From assembly GCA_018674025.1 (NCBI GenBank), contig JABHBC010000130.1, forward strand, positions 1-8,861: 8,861 nt of DNA, read 5' to 3'. The notes under the pieces are model-generated. The model ran no database searches. It saw only the letters and a program-made list of their open reading frames with translations, and had not been told where the DNA came from. A program made the position numbers and the translations under genes. Shown one piece after another: positions 1 through 6,799 of the stretch. The stretch comes from Flavobacteriaceae bacterium (lineage in GTDB: Bacteria; Bacteroidota; Bacteroidia; Flavobacteriales; Flavobacteriaceae). Numbering within the stretch: position 1 is the first letter of the stretch; each line of letters opens with the position of its first letter.

Positions 1-90
1 AATAATAGTAAACTAAGAAGTTATATCCTTAATCTATTATTAGACCAATATCCTCTGCTTATCAGAAATCCCTTTAATTCACTCAGTTAA
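1..90 (+). CDS. C-terminal end of an unidentified upstream gene (partial)
   Basis: Frame 1 is open from the first base to a TAA at 88-90, giving 29 codons, while the other two + strand frames stop within the first 15 bases. The peptide has a normal coding composition and ends in ...RNPFNSLS. An intrinsic terminator for the same strand begins 53 bases after the stop, which is what one expects after a real gene. The start lies outside the window. I do not recognise the family from this tail, so no function is given. The reading frame is short enough that a chance open stretch cannot be excluded. Confidence 0.45.
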   Translation, partial: NNSKLRSYILNLLLDQYPLLIRNPFNSLS

Positions 91-143
91 ATCAATCCTT
101 TGTAAAATGAGTTCGATTTTAAAAACCCAAGGTGTACAGAACG

Positions 144-179
144 GGATAAATTCTCTGTGGAGAGTTTATCCTTTTTTTT
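144..179 (+). terminator. Intrinsic (Rho-independent) terminator
   Basis: A hairpin with a 7-bp outer stem (GGATAAA at 144-150 with TTTATCC at 165-171), a 2-nt bulge, a 4-bp inner stem (CTCT 153-156 with AGAG 161-164) and a GTGG loop is followed directly by eight T residues (172-179). There is no T run on the other side, so it works for the + strand only. It would end the transcript of the partial gene at 1-90 and separate it from the acetate genes, whose promoter should then lie between about 180 and 224. Confidence 0.85.
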
Positions 180-224
180 ATTAAAAGATTTATATATTTA
201 TAGATATTACAAACTATAAATATT

Positions 225-479
225 ATGACTAAAAGTAACGCTAAGTCTTATTGGAAAGAAAATATAAGATACGTTCTAATATTAATGTTTTTTTGGTTTT
301 TAGTTTCCTTTGGAGCGGGAATATTATTTAAGGACTTTCTAAATGAATTTAAAATAGGTGGCTTTAAGCTAGGGTTTTGGTTTGCTCAACAAGGTTCGAT
401 ATATGTATTTGTTATTTTGATATTTATATACGTCCATTTAATGAATAAGCTTGATAAAAAATATGGTTATGATGTATAG
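225..479 (+). CDS. DUF4212 small membrane protein, partner of the sodium:solute symporter
   Basis: This 84-residue protein matches the DUF4212 / small-subunit family that is encoded just before VC_2705-type sodium:solute symporters. It opens with a short basic stretch containing YWKEN, has two membrane segments (about residues 16-35 and 54-73), and carries the family signature GGFKLGFWFAQQGSIYVFV (45-63) and a C-terminal MNKLDKKYG motif (73-81). Its length is typical. The ATG at 225 is the only sensible start; there is no Shine-Dalgarno sequence, as usual in Bacteroidota. The stop codon overlaps the start of the symporter gene, so the two are probably translationally coupled. The precise role is unknown; from the constant pairing I infer an accessory subunit or assembly and stability factor for the transporter. 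Confidence 0.93.
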   Translation: MTKSNAKSYWKENIRYVLILMFFWFLVSFGAGILFKDFLNEFKIGGFKLGFWFAQQGSIYVFVILIFIYVHLMNKLDKKYGYDV

Positions 480-2187
480 TTTGTTTTTAGAAGGAATTGG
501 GATCCAGAATTGGACTTACATATTAGTTGGTATTACTTTTTCAATATATATAGGAATTGCTATTTGGTCAAGAGCTAGTTCAACAAAAGAGTTTTACGTA
601 GCCGGAGGTGGTGTATCTCCATTAGCAAACGGAATGGCTACAGCTGCCGACTGGATGAGTGCAGCTTCTTTCATTTCTATGGCTGGTATTATATCTTTTG
701 CAGGATATGATGGTGCTGTTTATTTAATGGGTTGGACAGGTGGATATGTGCTTTTAGCTTTGTTATTAGCACCCTATTTAAGAAAATTTGGAAAATTTAC
801 GGTTCCTGATTTTATTGGTGATCGTTATTATTCAAATACAGCAAGATTTGTTGCAGTATTTTGTGCTCTTCTTGTTTCATTTACATACGTAGCAGGACAA
901 ATGAGAGGAGTCGGATTGGTCTTTTCACGCTTTTTAGAAGTTGACATTAACACTGGAGTAATTATAGGTATGATTATTGTCTTGTTTTACGCTGTTTTAG
1001 GAGGAATGAAAGGAATTACATACACTCAAGTAGCTCAATATTGTGTTCTTATTTTTGCATTTATGGTTCCTGCAATTTTTATTTCTATTCAGATGACAGG
1101 TAATCCTATTCCACAATTAGGCTTTGGCGGTGAATTAGTAGATGAACCGGGTATTTATTTATTAGATAAGTTGGATGGATTAAGCACTGATTTAGGATTT
1201 GCTGAATATACTGAAGGCTCAAAGTCACTAATTGATGTGTTTGCAATTACATTAGCATTAATGGTTGGCACAGCAGGTTTACCACATGTAATTGTACGTT
1301 TTTTTACTGTAAAGCGTGTTAAAGATGCCCGAAAATCAGCTGGAATTGCATTACTACTTATTGCTGTTTTATATACCACGGCACCTGCTGTGGCAGTATT
1401 TGCAAGAACTAATATGATTGAAACTGTTTCAAATCAACCATACAATTCTGTTCCAGATTGGTTTAAAAAATGGGAAGCAACGGGACTAATTGAATATTTT
1501 GATAAAAATAATGATGGATTAATTCAATATGTTGCAGATGAAAAAAATAATGAATTAATTGTAGACAATGATATCATGGTTTTAGCTAATCCAGAAATAG
1601 CTAAATTACCTAACTGGATAATAGCTTTGGTTGCAGCTGGAGCCTTGGCAGCAGCATTATCTACAGCTGCTGGTTTGTTATTAGTTATTTCTTCATCTGT
1701 ATCTCATGATTTAATTAAAAAAATGATTAATCCTAATATTACAGAAACAGGTGAATTATTAGCAGCACGTTTATCCGCTGTTGTTGCGGTATGTGTTGCT
1801 GGTTATTTTGGTATCAACCCACCTGGATTTGTAGCGGCAACAGTTGCTCTAGCTTTTGGACTTGCAGCTGCTTCATTTTTTCCAGCTATTATATTAGGTA
1901 TTTTTTATAAAAAAATGAATAAAGAAGGTGCAGTAACAGGCATGATTATTGGTGTTTTATTAATGCTGTTTTATATGACTAAATTTAAGTTTGGTTGGTT
2001 TGGTGGAGGTACAAAAGATGATTGGTGGTTAGGTATATCTCCAGAGGGTTTTGGGAGTGTAGCAATGATTTTAAATTTTATAGTCTCTCTTACTATAATG
2101 AAACTCACAAAAGAACCTCCAAAATCAGTTCAAGAAATTGTTGAAAATATTAGAATACCAATAAATGCTGGAAAAGCTACTCACTAA
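472..2187 (+). CDS. Sodium:solute symporter, VC_2705 subfamily (probable cation/acetate symporter)
   Basis: This is an inner-membrane secondary transporter of the SSS family (LeuT-like fold), expected to move a short organic acid, probably acetate, with a cation. Seen: FYVAGGG (41-47), ADWMSAASFISMAG (from 59, first core helix) and AALSTAAGLLL (394-404), where Ser397/Thr398 fit the Na2 sodium site of the family. A hydrophilic insert of about 70 residues (312-380) precedes that helix and contains an EF-hand-like loop, DKNNDGLIQ (344-352). The order small subunit, symporter, acs supports acetate as substrate. Start: ATG 472 gives 571 residues and an 8-bp overlap with the previous gene. In-frame ATGs at 463 and 469 and a TTG at 451 are alternatives; the conserved part begins near NWTYILVG, so the choice does not affect the call. 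Confidence 0.92.
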   Translation: MYSLFLEGIGIQNWTYILVGITFSIYIGIAIWSRASSTKEFYVAGGGVSPLANGMATAADWMSAASFISMAGIISFAGYDGAVYLMGWTGGYVLLALLLAPYLRKFGKFTVPDFIGDRYYSNTARFVAVFCALLVSFTYVAGQMRGVGLVFSRFLEVDINTGVIIGMIIVLFYAVLGGMKGITYTQVAQYCVLIFAFMVPAIFISIQMTGNPIPQLGFGGELVDEPGIYLLDKLDGLSTDLGFAEYTEGSKSLIDVFAITLALMVGTAGLPHVIVRFFTVKRVKDARKSAGIALLLIAVLYTTAPAVAVFARTNMIETVSNQPYNSVPDWFKKWEATGLIEYFDKNNDGLIQYVADEKNNELIVDNDIMVLANPEIAKLPNWIIALVAAGALAAALSTAAGLLLVISSSVSHDLIKKMINPNITETGELLAARLSAVVAVCVAGYFGINPPGFVAATVALAFGLAAASFFPAIILGIFYKKMNKEGAVTGMIIGVLLMLFYMTKFKFGWFGGGTKDDWWLGISPEGFGSVAMILNFIVSLTIMKLTKEPPKSVQEIVENIRIPINAGKATH

Positions 2188-2224
2188 GTCATAAATAATT
2201 GAATAAGTATTAAATATCCACTAC

Positions 2225-4135
2225 ATGAGTAATTATAAAATAAATAACTTACAAAAATATAATGATGTTTATAAAAGTTCCGTAAATGATCCTGAAAAAT
2301 TTTGGGAAGATATTGCAGTTAAGAATTTTATTTGGAAAAAAAAATGGGATTCTGTTTTAGAATGGGACTTTTCAAAACCTGAAATCAAATGGTTTAAAGG
2401 TGCTAAATTAAATATTACAGAAAACTGTATCGACAGACATTTAAAAGTTCGTGGGGATAAAACAGCGATTTTATTCGAACCAAATAATCCTGACGAAGAA
2501 ACTCAATATATTACTTACAATCAACTTCATAAAAAAGTAAATAAATTCGCAAATGTTCTTAAACAAGAAGGAGTTAAAAAAGGAGATCGTGTGTGTATTT
2601 ATTTACCCATGATCCCCGAATTGGCTATTTCTGTTTTGGCATGTGCTAGAATTGGAGCTATACATTCTGTTGTTTTTGCAGGGTTTTCTGCAAATGCATT
2701 AGCAACTAGAATTAATGATTCTAAATGTAGTATGATAATTACTGCTGACGGCTCGTTTCGAGGAGCTAAAACTATTGATTTGAAGGGTATAGTTGATGAG
2801 GCTTTAGAAAAATGTTCTTGTATAAAAAATGTTTTAGTAGCTAAAAGGATAATGTCTGAAATCAATATGAAAAACGGTCGAGATAAATGGCTAGAAACAT
2901 TACTATATAATGCCTCAGATCAATGTGAAGCAGAAATTATGGATGCAGAGGATCCATTATTTATATTGTATACCTCAGGCTCAACTGGAATGCCAAAAGG
3001 AATGGTTCATACAACAGCTGGATACATGGTTTATACTGCTTACACATTTAAAAACGCATTTCAATATAATGAAAATGATGTGTATTGGTGTACCGCAGAT
3101 ATTGGTTGGATTACGGGGCATAGCTATATTGTATATGGCCCATTAGCAAATGGAGCTACAACAGTAATGTTTGAAGGAGTGCCTAGCTACCCAAATTATG
3201 GACGTTTTTGGAATATTGTTGAAAAACATAAAATAAGTCAATTTTATACAGCTCCAACTGCAATAAGAGCATTAGCAAAACAAGGTTCACATTTTATTGA
3301 AAATTATGATTTATCTTCAATAAATGTACTTGGCTCAGTTGGTGAACCAATAAATGAAGAAGCATGGCACTGGTATAATGATAATATAGGAAAAAAGAAA
3401 AGTCCTATAATTGATACTTGGTGGCAAACAGAAACTGGGGGTATTATGATTACTTCAATTCCTAATGTAACCCCTACTAAACCAACCTTTGCTACATTAC
3501 CTTTTATTGGGGTTCAGGCTTGTTTAATGGATGAGAATAATAATGAACTAGAGGGAAATCAAGTTGAAGGAAAGTTATGTATCAAGTTTCCTTGGCCGAG
3601 TATTGCTAGAACAATTTGGGGTAATCATAAGCGCTATAAAGAAACATATTTTTCGGCATTTAAAAATAAATACTTCACAGGTGATGGAGCATTAAGAGAT
3701 GATGTAGGTAATTATAGAATTACTGGGCGTGTAGATGATGTTATTATTGTTTCAGGTCACAACCTTGGAACTGCTCCAATTGAAGATGCAATTAACGAAC
3801 ATCCAATGGTTGCGGAGTCTGCTATTGTTGGGTTTCCTCATTACATAAAAGGGTGTGCTTTATATGGCTATATCACTCTAAAAAATGTAAGTGAATCCAA
3901 CCATAATGATAATACTAGAAAAGAGATTAATGAACTAATCAATATTAGGATTGGTCCAATTGCCAAATTAGATAAAATTCAATTTACCAGTGGCTTACCA
4001 AAAACACGCTCTGGAAAAATTATGAGAAGAATTTTAAGAAAAATTGCTTGTAATGAAACTAGTAAGCTAGGAGATACAAGTACTTTGTTAAATCCAGAAG
4101 TAGTCAAAGAAATTATAGATAATGCCTTAATGTGA
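2225..4135 (+). CDS. acs: Acetyl-CoA synthetase (acetate--CoA ligase, AMP-forming)
   Basis: The 636-residue cytosolic enzyme makes acetyl-CoA from acetate, ATP and CoA through acetyl-AMP. Seen: phosphate-binding loop YTSGSTGMPKG (249-259); ADIGWITGHSYIVYGPL; the tandem Trp399-Trp400 in TWWQTETGG, which includes the Trp that restricts the pocket to acetate; YFTGDG (483-488); hinge region GRVDD with Arg502 and Asp504; and the adenylation lysine Lys598 in KTRSGKIMRR, the usual target of reversible acetylation. Length is normal for Acs. Odd: the segment after the hinge reads SGHNLGT, so Asn513 occupies the position of Salmonella Arg526. It lies 37 bp after the symporter gene with no terminator or clear promoter between them, so co-transcription is likely. 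It converges on the next gene with a 4-bp gap. Confidence 0.95.
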   Translation: MSNYKINNLQKYNDVYKSSVNDPEKFWEDIAVKNFIWKKKWDSVLEWDFSKPEIKWFKGAKLNITENCIDRHLKVRGDKTAILFEPNNPDEETQYITYNQLHKKVNKFANVLKQEGVKKGDRVCIYLPMIPELAISVLACARIGAIHSVVFAGFSANALATRINDSKCSMIITADGSFRGAKTIDLKGIVDEALEKCSCIKNVLVAKRIMSEINMKNGRDKWLETLLYNASDQCEAEIMDAEDPLFILYTSGSTGMPKGMVHTTAGYMVYTAYTFKNAFQYNENDVYWCTADIGWITGHSYIVYGPLANGATTVMFEGVPSYPNYGRFWNIVEKHKISQFYTAPTAIRALAKQGSHFIENYDLSSINVLGSVGEPINEEAWHWYNDNIGKKKSPIIDTWWQTETGGIMITSIPNVTPTKPTFATLPFIGVQACLMDENNNELEGNQVEGKLCIKFPWPSIARTIWGNHKRYKETYFSAFKNKYFTGDGALRDDVGNYRITGRVDDVIIVSGHNLGTAPIEDAINEHPMVAESAIVGFPHYIKGCALYGYITLKNVSESNHNDNTRKEINELINIRIGPIAKLDKIQFTSGLPKTRSGKIMRRILRKIACNETSKLGDTSTLLNPEVVKEIIDNALM

Positions 4136-4139
4136 AGGA

Positions 4140-4850
4140 TTATATCATTTTTAAATTACTAACTTCAAGTTCAGTTAGGTTTTTCCAATGACCTCTTGGA
4201 ATATCCTTTTTAGTTAAGTTAGCAATTTTTACACAATCAAGTTTAATGATATCATATTTGAAATGATCAAATATCGTTCTTATAATAGTGTTTCCTGTAT
4301 TTTTTATACTCAGTCCAATTTCTTTTTTCGAAGAGTTCTCGACATAACTAATCTCTTCTACAGCAATTAATTTACCATTTATTTTAAATCCCTCTTTAAT
4401 TTGTTTTAAGTGCTCTGCCTTTAAATTTTTATCAAGTTCAATATAAAATAATCTAGCTACACCTTTTTTTGAGTTGGTAAATTTATTCATAATCAATTCA
4501 TCATTGGTAAAAAGCAATAAACCTGTTGTATTGCGACCTAACCTTCCAATAGGCTTAATTCTTGCGTTAGTTGCATTAGAAACTAAATCCATCACTGTTT
4601 TCCCCTTAGACTTACTATCAGTAGTTGAAAATCCTTTTGGTTTATTTAAAAGCACATATGCTTTTTTTTCTGGATAAATACGAGCCCCATCAAAACGAAC
4701 TTCATCGTTTAAATTAACTTTGTAACCCATTTCAGTTACAACCTTTCCGTTAACTTTAACACTTCCGATCGAAATATGCATATCTGCATCTCTTCTAGAG
4801 CAAATTCCTGAATTTGAGATAAATTTATTTAAACGAATTTTATTATCCAT
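4140..4850 (-). CDS. RsuA/RluB/RluF-family pseudouridine-synthase-like protein lacking the catalytic Asp
   Basis: The 236-residue protein has an N-terminal S4 RNA-binding domain (about 5-52; IRLNKFISNSGICSRRDAD) and a pseudouridine synthase fold (LLNKPKGF 67-74 onward), ending in LTKKDIPRGHW (212-222) as in flavobacterial RluB/RluF-like enzymes. Family members isomerise one uridine in rRNA. Here the motif GRLD-x2-T-x-G reads GRLGRNTTG, so Gly105 (codon GGT, 4536-4538) replaces the catalytic Asp. The position of the conserved Tyr appears to be Phe135, and the usual RNRIVRRIF stretch reads GNTIIRTIF (186-194), keeping only one Arg. The frame is intact, so this may be an inactive RNA-binding relative rather than a broken gene. 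I chose ATG 4850 over an in-frame TTG at 4865, which falls inside a TAnnTTTG promoter-like motif. Last gene of the cluster, 30 bp after the UbiA gene. Confidence 0.85.
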   Translation of the reverse strand: MDNKIRLNKFISNSGICSRRDADMHISIGSVKVNGKVVTEMGYKVNLNDEVRFDGARIYPEKKAYVLLNKPKGFSTTDSKSKGKTVMDLVSNATNARIKPIGRLGRNTTGLLLFTNDELIMNKFTNSKKGVARLFYIELDKNLKAEHLKQIKEGFKINGKLIAVEEISYVENSSKKEIGLSIKNTGNTIIRTIFDHFKYDIIKLDCVKIANLTKKDIPRGHWKNLTELEVSNLKMI

Positions 4851-4862
4851 GACATTTTTTTT

Positions 4863-4870
4863 CAAAGATA
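4863..4870 (-). promoter_or_regulatory. Candidate Bacteroidota -7 box before the pseudouridine-synthase-like gene
   Basis: On the - strand this reads TATCTTTG, an exact match to TAnnTTTG, placed 12 nt before the ATG at 4850. No TTG/TTTG -33 element is visible at the usual spacing, so it rests on the -7 box and its intergenic position. If active, the TTG at 4865 could not be the start codon. Confidence 0.35.
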
Positions 4871-4880
4871 TATAGATATC

Positions 4881-5798
4881 TTAAGGAAGTATTAAATAAT
4901 TAAATAATATGTAAAATTTTTCTAAAAATAAATCAAAGTCTATCAAAACAATACTTAAAACACCCAATACAATAAGGAATTTTAATAGATTATGTAGAAA
5001 ATTATAATATTTTTTAGAATCATATTTCCACAAAATAATAATAAAAAATAGCAATACAGCTATACTAAAATAATAATAATAGAACATCATTCCGGTGTCA
5101 AAACCACTTAGTAAAATGTAAATTATTGCTACTGTGAACAATGAGACTATCGATAGTAAGTACTTACTTGATTTTTCCCCATAAACAACAGGAATAGTTC
5201 TATAATCTAATGTGAAGTCTCCTTTTATGTTTTCTAAATCCTTTATTATTTCACGCATGTAAACAATTAGAAATAAAAATATAGCATAAAGAAAAATAAT
5301 TAATTCAAAGTTTTTGTAGTAAATCAATATTATGAAAAAAGGAATCACTGATAGTAAAGAAGAAACTACATTTCCAATAAATAATGTTCTTTTTAATTTA
5401 TGTGAATAAAGCCATATAACAAATATATATATCGAAAAAAAAAGAACAGCTCGCCAAGAAACCAATGATGAAGTATAAATACACAAAAAGTTTAAAGTAA
5501 TATAAAGACTAAGCTTTGTTCTTTTTCTAATCACTTTATCAATTTTAGATTTTATTGGTTTGTTAATAAGGTCTTTTTCATAATCATAAAAATTATTGAT
5601 GATATAGCCAGAAGCTATGGCAATAGATGAAGATAATATTAAAAGAAATAATTGAAAATCAAACAGTATACTAGAAATAGATGTGTCTATAGAGATAATA
5701 AAAATAGACGTAAAGTATTGAGCAATAATTATAATAAAAATATTATATAATCTAATTACTGAAAATAAACTAATAAATTTATAAAATATATCTTTCAT
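4881..5798 (-). CDS. UbiA-family prenyltransferase (possible geranylgeranylglycerol-phosphate geranylgeranyltransferase)
   Basis: The 305-residue integral membrane protein has about nine hydrophobic helices, the layout of UbiA prenyltransferases, which transfer a polyprenyl group from its diphosphate to an acceptor. Motif 1 is NNFYDYEKD (68-76), the family NDxxDxxxD with the first Asp as Asn but Asp72 and Asp76 kept. Motif 2 is REIIKDLENIKGD (182-194), with Asp187, Asn190 and Asp194, followed by DYRTIPVVYG (198-207). These acidic clusters bind Mg-diphosphate. It follows the mevalonate kinase gene by 22 bp, so a link to isoprenoid use is likely. The acceptor cannot be read from sequence: relatives in flavobacteria are often labelled as digeranylgeranylglyceryl phosphate synthase, but a quinone or other acceptor is possible. 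Composition is extremely rich in Ile, Phe, Leu and Tyr. Confidence 0.85.
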   Translation of the reverse strand: MKDIFYKFISLFSVIRLYNIFIIIIAQYFTSIFIISIDTSISSILFDFQLFLLILSSSIAIASGYIINNFYDYEKDLINKPIKSKIDKVIRKRTKLSLYITLNFLCIYTSSLVSWRAVLFFSIYIFVIWLYSHKLKRTLFIGNVVSSLLSVIPFFIILIYYKNFELIIFLYAIFLFLIVYMREIIKDLENIKGDFTLDYRTIPVVYGEKSSKYLLSIVSLFTVAIIYILLSGFDTGMMFYYYYFSIAVLLFFIIILWKYDSKKYYNFLHNLLKFLIVLGVLSIVLIDFDLFLEKFYILFNYLILP

Positions 5799-5820
5799 GA
5801 TATATCGATAGAGTTAATCT

Positions 5821-6750
5821 CTAGAAGTTATAAACAACCTCTATTTTATGCCCGTTCAATTCTTTTTTTGCCTTTTCAATATTTTTAGTAAAACCTAAAA
5901 TATATCCTCCTCCACCAGAGCCACATAGTTTTAAAAAGTAAGAATCGTTATCAATTCCTCTTTGCCATAAGGAATGATATTTGTTAGGGATCATCGGCTT
6001 GAAATTATCAAAAACAACTTTAGATAATTTTTTTGTGTTTTGAAATAAAGAACTTAAATCACCATTTAAAAAATCTTCTACACAACTATTAGTGTATTTA
6101 ATGAATTGGTTGTTAAGCATTTTTCTAAACCCATCTTTTTTCATCTTTTCCATGAAAATATTAATCATTGGTGCAGTTGTACTTACCTCACCACTGTCTA
6201 ATAGGAAAACAGCTCCTTCACCATCTCTTTGTTGAGATGGAATACCAATAACTTTGATATCTTTTTTTGAATTTATTAAAATTGGTATACTTAAATAGCT
6301 ATTTAGTGGATCTAAACCAGATGATTTACCATGAAAAAATGACTCCATAGTTGAAAAAATATCTTTTAATTTTAAAAGCTTTTCTCTGGTAAGATTTTCT
6401 AAGACAGTTATTTTATTATTAGCATAATAATCATAAACTGCAGCAACTAATGCACCACTACTGCCAACCCCGTAACCTTCAGGAATTGAAGAATCAAAAT
6501 ACATTCCCAATTTTAAATCGCTATGAAATTTATCTAAATTAAAATTTACTATTGAACTATTTAAGTTTTTTAAATAGTCATAGAACTTGAACAATTTAGC
6601 ATTAGAATCCTTAGCAAAAGGGGTGTTTACATCAGTTATTTTAAGAGCTCCGTTATAAAAGTTATATGGAATAGATAGTCCTTTTGAATCTTTTATTATT
6701 CCATATTCTCCGAACAATAGTATTTTAGAATAAAACAATGGACCCTTCAT
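5821..6750 (-). CDS. mvk: GHMP-family kinase, probable mevalonate kinase
   Basis: The 309-residue cytosolic protein belongs to the GHMP kinases and probably phosphorylates mevalonate to 5-phosphomevalonate with ATP. Seen: SKILLFGEYGII (8-19), where Lys9 matches the conserved N-terminal lysine of mevalonate kinases; the glycine-rich ATP loop PEGYGVGSSGAL (90-101); ESFFHGKSSGLDP (136-148), where Glu136 and Asp147 fit the Mg ligand and catalytic Asp; and the C-terminal loop CGSGGGGYILGF (276-287). The E-x3-HG-x2-SG-x-D spacing favours mevalonate kinase over the phosphomevalonate kinase form. Flavobacterial kinases of this pathway are distant from the classical ones, so a phosphomevalonate kinase role cannot be excluded. 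It lies 23 bp downstream of the decarboxylase gene and 22 bp upstream of the UbiA gene. Confidence 0.82.
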   Translation of the reverse strand: MKGPLFYSKILLFGEYGIIKDSKGLSIPYNFYNGALKITDVNTPFAKDSNAKLFKFYDYLKNLNSSIVNFNLDKFHSDLKLGMYFDSSIPEGYGVGSSGALVAAVYDYYANNKITVLENLTREKLLKLKDIFSTMESFFHGKSSGLDPLNSYLSIPILINSKKDIKVIGIPSQQRDGEGAVFLLDSGEVSTTAPMINIFMEKMKKDGFRKMLNNQFIKYTNSCVEDFLNGDLSSLFQNTKKLSKVVFDNFKPMIPNKYHSLWQRGIDNDSYFLKLCGSGGGGYILGFTKNIEKAKKELNGHKIEVVYNF

Positions 6751-6768
6751 AAGTAATTTTTATAAAAT

Positions 6769-6799
6769 CAAATTTACAATTGTTTAGCGCCAAAACCAA
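6769..6799 (-). promoter_or_regulatory. Candidate internal promoter before the mevalonate kinase gene
   Basis: On the - strand TTG (6799-6797) and TAAATTTG (6776-6769) are separated by 20 nt, close to the TTG...TAnnTTTG promoter of the Bacteroidota primary sigma factor. The -7 box overlaps the stop codon of the decarboxylase gene and ends 18 nt before the ATG at 6750. It is the best-formed promoter candidate in this cluster, but AT-rich DNA gives chance matches. Confidence 0.4.

Noticed and set aside
130..150. ACAGAAC stretch just before the terminator, reminiscent of the 3' end of RNase P RNA
   Set aside because: The conserved continuation CCGGCTTA is missing, and no other part of the RNA is present; bases 1-90 look protein-coding instead.
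193..200. TATATTTA as a -7 box for the acetate operon
   Set aside because: One mismatch to TAnnTTTG and no -33 element at the right distance; the real promoter of this operon is not evident to me in 180-224.
1155..1379. Open frame of 74 codons on the - strand inside the symporter gene
   Set aside because: It lies wholly within a well-conserved transporter gene and its product resembles no family I know; it is a shadow of the real frame.
2599..3146. Open frames on both strands inside acs (2599-2865 -, 2910-3146 +)
   Set aside because: Both are covered by the acetyl-CoA synthetase frame with intact motifs, so they are shadows.
4183..4211. Hairpin TTCCAA/TTGGAA followed by a short T run as a + strand terminator for acs
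   Set aside because: Only a 6-bp AT-rich stem, the T run starts 5 nt after the stem, and it lies in the coding region of the opposing gene; too weak to call.
4474..4677. Open frame of 67 codons on the + strand opposite the pseudouridine-synthase-like gene
   Set aside because: The opposing frame has clear S4 and synthase-fold homology; this one has none.
4851..4865. TTG at 4865 as start of the pseudouridine-synthase-like gene
   Set aside because: ATG at 4850 fits the family N-terminus (DNKIRLNKF) better, and the TTG lies within a TAnnTTTG promoter-like box.
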